Assembly: GCA_046262415.1 (NCBI GenBank)
Contig: JBHEMU010000149.1
Span: 1 to 8,519 of the forward strand
Length of the DNA: 8,519 nt
Direction of reading: 5' to 3'
DNA from: JACDAS01 sp046262415
GTDB lineage: Bacteria > Actinomycetota > Thermoleophilia > Gaiellales > Gaiellaceae
Below, piece by piece: positions 4,587 to 8,519 of this stretch. The first letter of the stretch is position 1, and every line of letters begins with the position of its first letter. The position numbers and the translations under genes are program-made. The notes under the pieces were generated by a model. That model was not told the DNA's origin. It saw only the letters and a program-made list of their open reading frames with translations, and made no database searches.

Positions 4587-6364
4587 AGCGGCAGCTCGAG
4601 CGAGAAGGTCGAGCCCTCGCCCGGTCCCGAGCGGAGCCGCACCGTGCCTCCGTGAGCCTCGGCGATCGCCCGGGCGATGAACAGGCCGAGGCCGGTGCCC
4701 GGCTTCGCCTGACCGCCGTGTGCGCGGCCGAACTTCTCGAAGATCAGCGTCTGTTCCTGCAGGGGAATACCGGGCCCGTGATCGGTGACGGCCACGCGGA
4801 CGACGCCGTCCTCGGCGACCGCGTCCACCTCGACGACCTGGCCGGCGGGCGAGTTCTTGACCGCGTTGTCGATCAGGTTCGCGAGCACCTGCCGGAGGCG
4901 CTCCGGGTCGCCGCGGACCGTGGGCAGCGTCTCGGCGATGCGGGCCTCCACCGGCACCTCGTCCTGCCCGACCGAGGCGGACGCGACCACGTCCCGGACG
5001 AGCTGTGCGATCGAGACCTCGCTGAACCTGTAGCCGAACGTGCCCGCCTCGATGCACGACGCATCGAGCACGTCGCCAACGAGGTCCGAGAGCCTGCCGG
5101 TCTCGTCCGCGATCATGGCCAGGAACGCGTCCCGCTGCTCGGCGGAGAGCTCGCGCCAGCGCTGTTGGAGCGTGCGCGACGCACCGATCACGGCAGCCAT
5201 CGGGCTGCGCAGCTCGTGCGAGATGAGGGAGACGAGGTCGGCCCGGAGTGACGACAGCCGCCCGAGCTCCTCGACGCGCCGGCGCTCCGCGTCGTACGCG
5301 CGGATGTTCTGCATGGCCGTGCCGACGAGCCGGCCGAGCAGAGTGAGGAGCTCCACCTCGTCCGCGCTGAACGCGTCCTGCCGGCGGCGGAGCACCGAGA
5401 GGATGCCGGTCGCCCTGGCGCCGCTCAGGAGCGGCGCCAGGACCCGCGAGCGGAGGTCGATCGCCAGCAGGACGTCCTCTTCCGGGTGCTTCCCGTCCGC
5501 CATGTCGGCCCGGTACACCGTCCGGGCTCCTGACAGCACCTCCTCCACGAGAGCGCCCTCGGGCAGCGTGTTGCCGGGAGGCAGCACGTCGAGGCCGGCG
5601 CCCGAGGCGGCAGCGACGCGCATGGCGCCGCTCTCGCCGAGGATCAGCGCGACCCGGTCGAAGGGCACGAGGCCGCCGAGCTCACGGATGAAGGCGTCGA
5701 AGGCCCGCTCGAGCTCGAGCGACGAGCCGAGCGCACGGGCGCAGCGGTTCGCCGCCTCCAGCAGGTCGACCCGCCGGCCGAGCTCGTCGCGCAGCTCCTC
5801 GGCCTCGGCGGCGCGCAGCTGCGCCGTCTCGGTCTCGCTCCGGAGCCGGTGTACGAGCCAGCCGATGATCAGCCCCATGATCAACTGGACGCCGACCTGG
5901 AACGTGACGTAGTCGAACTGGAAGTCCCCAGGCTCGAAGCGCTCGGACCGCAGCCGCTCGAACAGGACGAGCACGGGCGTCGTGACGGCGGTCAGCACGA
6001 CGGGGCCGGCGATGCCGTAGCGCACGGACGCCTCCACAACCGCGAGGAAGAGGAGCTGCCGGATCGGGTTCGCCGGCTCGAAGTGGTGGATCAGGAGGAA
6101 GGCGGAGATGACGCCCGTGTCGAAGGCCATCGCCGCTGCCCCCAGCCGTCGTTGACCCCGGGCGGAGAGGTCCCGGCGGCTGACCTGGTGGATCGCCACC
6201 GCCCCCAGGGCGAGCACGCAGGTCGTGAGCCAGGCCAGCAACCCGTAGCGCCCGGGGTAGCCGGCGCCGGCGATCACCTGGAACACCGCGAACGGGACCG
6301 CGGCGAGCCGCAGGAGGGCCAGCCAGCTCTCGGTCCGCCGAGGCCGGCCGGGGTCGTCCCTCAT
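4577..6364 (-). CDS. Membrane-bound GAF-domain sensor histidine kinase (orphan in this window)
   Basis: A 595-residue sensor kinase. Residues about 14-173 hold some five or six hydrophobic membrane segments (14-34, 40-60, 78-95, 101-136, 155-173). A charged coiled-coil linker (174-205) leads to a GAF domain at about 206-352 (SLELERAFDAFIRELGGLVPFDRVAL; LAPLLSGARATGILSVLRR). A second linker precedes the dimerisation/phosphoacceptor helix with H383 in SHELRSP. The ATPase domain is complete: N-box NLIDNAVKNSP 496-506, G1 DHGPGIP 528-534, F-box FEKFGR 542-547 and G2 GTGLGLFIA 556-564. The signal is unknown. No response regulator gene is visible, so the partner lies elsewhere. The ATG at 6364 overlaps the queG stop in ATGA (6361-6364), pointing to translational coupling. 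The frame is open further upstream to 6691, but that part is the out-of-frame shadow of queG. Confidence 0.9.
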   Translation of the reverse strand: MRDDPGRPRRTESWLALLRLAAVPFAVFQVIAGAGYPGRYGLLAWLTTCVLALGAVAIHQVSRRDLSARGQRRLGAAAMAFDTGVISAFLLIHHFEPANPIRQLLFLAVVEASVRYGIAGPVVLTAVTTPVLVLFERLRSERFEPGDFQFDYVTFQVGVQLIMGLIIGWLVHRLRSETETAQLRAAEAEELRDELGRRVDLLEAANRCARALGSSLELERAFDAFIRELGGLVPFDRVALILGESGAMRVAAASGAGLDVLPPGNTLPEGALVEEVLSGARTVYRADMADGKHPEEDVLLAIDLRSRVLAPLLSGARATGILSVLRRRQDAFSADEVELLTLLGRLVGTAMQNIRAYDAERRRVEELGRLSSLRADLVSLISHELRSPMAAVIGASRTLQQRWRELSAEQRDAFLAMIADETGRLSDLVGDVLDASCIEAGTFGYRFSEVSIAQLVRDVVASASVGQDEVPVEARIAETLPTVRGDPERLRQVLANLIDNAVKNSPAGQVVEVDAVAEDGVVRVAVTDHGPGIPLQEQTLIFEKFGRAHGGQAKPGTGLGLFIARAIAEAHGGTVRLRSGPGEGSTFSLELPLDD

Positions 6365-7368
6365 GCGTCGCCGGCGATCCGCTCGCGGAGCCGCTCGAGC
6401 GCCCAGCCCGCGTGCTCGCGGAGCAGTGGATCCGGATCGCAGGCGAAACGTTCGAGCAGCGGCACGTCCTCTTCGCCGCCGGCGTTTCCGAGCGCGACCA
6501 GCGCGTTCCGGTGCAGGTAGCGCGGGTCGTTCCGCGGCACGAACAGCCGCTCGTAGCGTGCCCGCAGGTCGTCGGCCTCGAGCCAGTCGACGAGCGACAC
6601 GTGCGGTTCCGCGTCCTCGGGCATCTGCATGCCCGCACGCCGCTTCTCGATCCCGCGGTTCCACGGGCAGACCTCCTGGCAGATGTCGCAACCGTAGACC
6701 TGCGCCCCGAGCTCCGCCCGGTAGGGCTCGGGAATCGGCGCCGCCGCCTGCGTCCAGTACGAGAGGCAGCGGGTCGAGTCGAGCACCCCCGGCTCGTCCA
6801 GCGCACCGGTCGGACAGGCTTCGACGCAGAGCGTGCAGGCGCCGCAGTCCAGGGGTAGCGGCGGCGTCGGCTCGAGCTCCGCCGTCGTGACGAGGGTGCC
6901 GAGCACGACCCAGGAGCCGAAGCGGCGCGTGATCAGCAGCGTGTTCTTGCCGTAGAAGCCGACGCCGGAGCGCGCCGCCGCCTCACGGTCGACGTGGTCG
7001 TTCGAGTCGACGAGGACGCGGTACTCGCCGCCGAGCTCGCGGCCGAGGGCGTCGAGCTTCTCCCGCAACTCCGCGTAGCGGTCGTTCCACGTGTAGCGCG
7101 AGAGCCGTCCGTGGCCGGACCCGGCCAGCGGCTCGGGCGCGTAGTAGCAGAGGGCGGCCGAGACGACCGTTCGCGCGGCGGGCAGCAGGGTCTCGGGGTG
7201 GCAGGACACCTCGGGGCGGGCCATCGTGAAGCGCATGTCGGCGAAGAGGCCGCGGGCCAGGCGCTCGGCGATGTGACGCTCGGTCTCGTCGTAGGGCGCC
7301 GCGGGAGCGGCCCCGACGACGTCCAGGCCGAGCTCCTCCGCGAGCCGCGCGAGGTCCCCGGCGGTCAT
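6361..7368 (-). CDS. queG: Epoxyqueuosine reductase QueG
   Basis: A 335-residue cytoplasmic enzyme for the last step of queuosine synthesis, reducing epoxyqueuosine at position 34 of GUN-anticodon tRNAs with cobalamin and two 4Fe-4S clusters. All eight cluster cysteines are visible: C175, C178, C181 and C185 in DCGACTLCVEACPTGAL, C201 in TRCLSYWT, and C227, C230 and C234 in YGCDICQEVCPWNR. The conserved region before the clusters, DHVDREAAARSGVGFYGKNTLLI (about 124-146), has the expected Asp. The C-terminus carries the HEAT-like tRNA-binding part (YLHRNALVALGNAGGEEDVPLLERFACD). The start at 7368 (MTAGDLARL) matches typical family N-termini; an in-frame ATG at 7383 would add MHNAA. Neither has a Shine-Dalgarno. 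CACAAT 6 nt before 7368 is a possible weak -10. It is the first gene of a two-gene unit with the histidine kinase and diverges from the MDR enzyme. No other queuosine gene is in the window. Confidence 0.9.
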   Translation of the reverse strand: MTAGDLARLAEELGLDVVGAAPAAPYDETERHIAERLARGLFADMRFTMARPEVSCHPETLLPAARTVVSAALCYYAPEPLAGSGHGRLSRYTWNDRYAELREKLDALGRELGGEYRVLVDSNDHVDREAAARSGVGFYGKNTLLITRRFGSWVVLGTLVTTAELEPTPPLPLDCGACTLCVEACPTGALDEPGVLDSTRCLSYWTQAAAPIPEPYRAELGAQVYGCDICQEVCPWNRGIEKRRAGMQMPEDAEPHVSLVDWLEADDLRARYERLFVPRNDPRYLHRNALVALGNAGGEEDVPLLERFACDPDPLLREHAGWALERLRERIAGDA

Positions 7369-7377
7369 CGCCGCATT

Positions 7378-8385
7378 GTGCATACGATCGGCCGCATCAA
7401 GGCTGTGCGGATCCACGAGGACGGCGGCCCGGACGTCCTCCGCTACGAGGACGCTCCGGATCCCTCCCCGGGCCACGGAGAGGTGCTCGTCCGGCTCAGG
7501 GCCGCCTCGCTCAACCACCTCGACCTCTGGGTGCGAAAGGGTCTTCCTTCCGTCCCGAAGCCGCGAATCCTGGGCGCCGACGGCGCGGGGCTGGTGGAGC
7601 GCCTGGGGCCGGGTGCCGGAGGGCTCTCCGAGGGGGAGCCGGTCGTGATCAATCCCGGCATCGAGCACGGCGAGCGCATCCACGTCATCGGCGAGCACAT
7701 GCAGGGAACCCATGCGGAGTTCGTCGCCGTCCCGGCCGCGAACGTCCACCCCCTCGTCGAGGGACTGTCGTTCGAGGAGGCGGCGGCGTTCCCGCTCGTG
7801 TTCGAGACCGCCTACCGCATGCTCGTGACGAGAGCGCGCCTCGAGGAGGGCGAGTGGGTCCTCGTCTGGGGCATCGGCGGAGGAGTCGCGACGGCCGCCC
7901 TGCAGATCGCGAAGGCGCTGGGAGCGCGCGTCCTCGTCACCTCGTCCAGCGACGAGAAGCTCGCCGGCGCTCGCGCCCTCGGAGCCGACGCGACCGTCAA
8001 CCACGCGACGGGGGACGTCGCCGCCGCGGCGAAGGAGGCGACGGGCGGACAGGGCATCGACGTCGTCGTCGAGCACGTGGGCGAGGCGACGTGGAAGACC
8101 TCCCTCGCCGTCGCCCGGAGCGGCGGGCGCATCGCCGTGTGCGGGGCAACGTCGGGTCCCAACCCGCCGGCACAGCTCCACCGGGTCTGGTGGAAGCAGC
8201 TGAACATCCTCGGCTCGACCATGGGGACGCACGCCGACTTCGAGGCGGCGTACGAGCTCGTCGCGAGCGGCCGAGCGAAGCCGGTGATCGACCGGGTCTT
8301 CCCGCTGGCCCAGGCGCGGGCCGCCCACGAGCGGCTCGAGGCCGGCGAGCAGCTCGGGAAGATCGTGCTCGCGATTCCCGATTAG
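7378..8385 (+). CDS. Quinone oxidoreductase-like MDR (zinc-type alcohol dehydrogenase superfamily) enzyme
   Basis: A medium-chain dehydrogenase/reductase of about 329-335 residues. Numbering from the ATC at 7396: the N-terminal catalytic domain begins KAVRIHEDGGPDVLRYED and contains NHLDLWVRKG (40-49), where Asn-x-x-Asp replaces the zinc-ligand Cys of alcohol dehydrogenases. LGADGAGLVERLG follows at 59-71. The Rossmann domain has VLVWGIGGGVATAALQIAKALGARV (155-179), then VTSSSDEKL. The Ser-rich loop suggests NADPH. The four-cysteine structural zinc lobe common in close relatives is absent: NPG (86-88) passes to IHVIGEH (95-101) in six residues. Substrate unknown; quinone or enoyl reduction is likely. 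Start: GTG 7378 is the only nearby normal codon giving a full N-terminus. Relatives begin MKAVRI, and here that Met position is ATC at 7396, with TACGAT placed for a leaderless start. Coordinates use the GTG conservatively. Confidence 0.83.
   Translation: MHTIGRIKAVRIHEDGGPDVLRYEDAPDPSPGHGEVLVRLRAASLNHLDLWVRKGLPSVPKPRILGADGAGLVERLGPGAGGLSEGEPVVINPGIEHGERIHVIGEHMQGTHAEFVAVPAANVHPLVEGLSFEEAAAFPLVFETAYRMLVTRARLEEGEWVLVWGIGGGVATAALQIAKALGARVLVTSSSDEKLAGARALGADATVNHATGDVAAAAKEATGGQGIDVVVEHVGEATWKTSLAVARSGGRIAVCGATSGPNPPAQLHRVWWKQLNILGSTMGTHADFEAAYELVASGRAKPVIDRVFPLAQARAAHERLEAGEQLGKIVLAIPD
7383..7388 (+). promoter_or_regulatory. -10 element for the MDR gene, leaderless geometry
   Basis: TACGAT at 7383-7388 fits TANNNT and is followed by exactly 7 nt before ATC 7396, the codon that aligns with the initiator Met of relatives. 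The spacing equals that at both ends of the 1424-1440 palindrome. No -35 is seen. The element sits between the divergent queG and MDR starts. Confidence 0.42.
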
Positions 8386-8493
8386 TTTCCCATGGCCGTG
8401 CCGGCCACCCGCGGGCGAATGAAATCGGCGATCATCCGCTGGTCGCCTGCTAACGCCGGCTCTGCTTGGTGCCTGCGAGCCCGTGATTAGTTT
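8380..8493 (+). repeat. 9-bp direct repeat GATTAGTTT flanking the end-of-window intergenic stretch
   Basis: GATTAGTTT occurs at 8380-8388 (overlapping the MDR stop codon) and again at 8485-8493, 105 bp apart, each preceded by CCCG (directly, or with TG between). An AT-rich 9-mer is unusual in such GC-rich DNA. It may be a chance match, a short duplication, or two copies of a binding site. Confidence 0.25.
8393..8407 (+). terminator. Hairpin after the MDR gene, candidate terminator
   Basis: TGGCCG 8393-8398 and CGGCCA 8402-8407 form a perfect 6-bp stem around a TGC triloop, starting 7 nt after the stop codon. No U-tract follows. The rest of the tail (8408-8519) contains no convincing gene, RNA or promoter. 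Confidence 0.3.
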
Positions 8494-8519
8494 GGCGTGG
8501 GAGCCTCGCCGGCACCCCG

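Noticed and set aside
6365..6691. N-terminal extension of the histidine kinase by 109 codons
   Set aside because: The extension lies inside queG in another frame and is Arg/Ala-rich. The ATG at 6364 in the ATGA overlap starts just before the first membrane segment.
7384..8328. Upstream extension of queG by more than 300 codons
   Set aside because: It is antisense to the MDR gene. Family N-termini match the Met at 7368, or at most 7383.
8382..8435. 17-codon frame on the - strand (MIADFIRPR...)
   Set aside because: Too short, no promoter or family support; the stop coincides by chance with the MDR stop region.
8392..8490. 32-codon frame after the MDR gene
   Set aside because: Starts inside a hairpin, has no ribosome site or -10 at a useful distance, and shows no recognisable sequence.
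1..8519. CRISPR array, insertion sequence, tRNA or rRNA
   Set aside because: No regularly spaced repeats, transposase motifs, terminal inverted repeats, or tRNA/rRNA-like segments were seen on reading both strands.

Overview
The window is high-GC DNA with tightly packed genes and only two conspicuously AT-rich islands, at about 499-540 and 1418-1445. Both fall in promoter or leader regions. The gene content suggests a high-GC Actinomycetota, quite possibly of the Thermoleophilia (Gaiellales/Solirubrobacterales) type: a fused two-unit WYL regulator of the PafBC kind, a proline-rich-linker SPOR protein, and starts that look leaderless. This placement is inference from gene style and has not been tested by any search.

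Layout. 1-312: 3' end of a SPOR-domain protein, + strand. 313-558: a hairpin-rich 3' region, then a good -35/-10 promoter (447-475) and an AT-rich leader with a 21-bp tandem repeat. 559-1005: small unrecognised protein with a C-terminal Cys3His motif. It converges on 1016-1414 (- strand), a small regulator that looks like a ribbon-helix-helix domain joined to an excisionase-type helix-turn-helix. That regulator diverges from 1450-2448 (+), an atypical NAD(P)-binding SDR/epimerase. The 35-bp gap between these two holds a perfect 17-bp palindrome centred exactly midway between the start codons, and each half supplies an extended -10 element placed for leaderless transcription. 2528-4546 (+) is pafBC. 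It converges on a - strand pair: queG (6361-7368, epoxyqueuosine reductase) followed, with a 4-bp ATGA overlap, by a membrane GAF-domain histidine kinase (4577-6364). Divergent from queG is a quinone-oxidoreductase-like MDR enzyme (start 7378 or 7396, end 8385), after which 134 bp carry no convincing gene.

How the genes may work together. Three entries are regulators: the RHH-HTH protein, PafBC and the histidine kinase. The RHH-HTH/SDR pair looks like a self-contained module with one shared control site. PafBC is a known DNA-damage activator of actinobacteria, but none of its usual neighbours (proteasome/pafA or tat genes) are visible here. The histidine kinase is an orphan in this window, with no response regulator, and is translationally coupled to a tRNA-modification gene. 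I see no mobile element, CRISPR array, rRNA or tRNA. The most notable feature is the symmetric divergent promoter-palindrome at 1415-1449. A similar leaderless-type promoter faces a probable AUC start at 7396.
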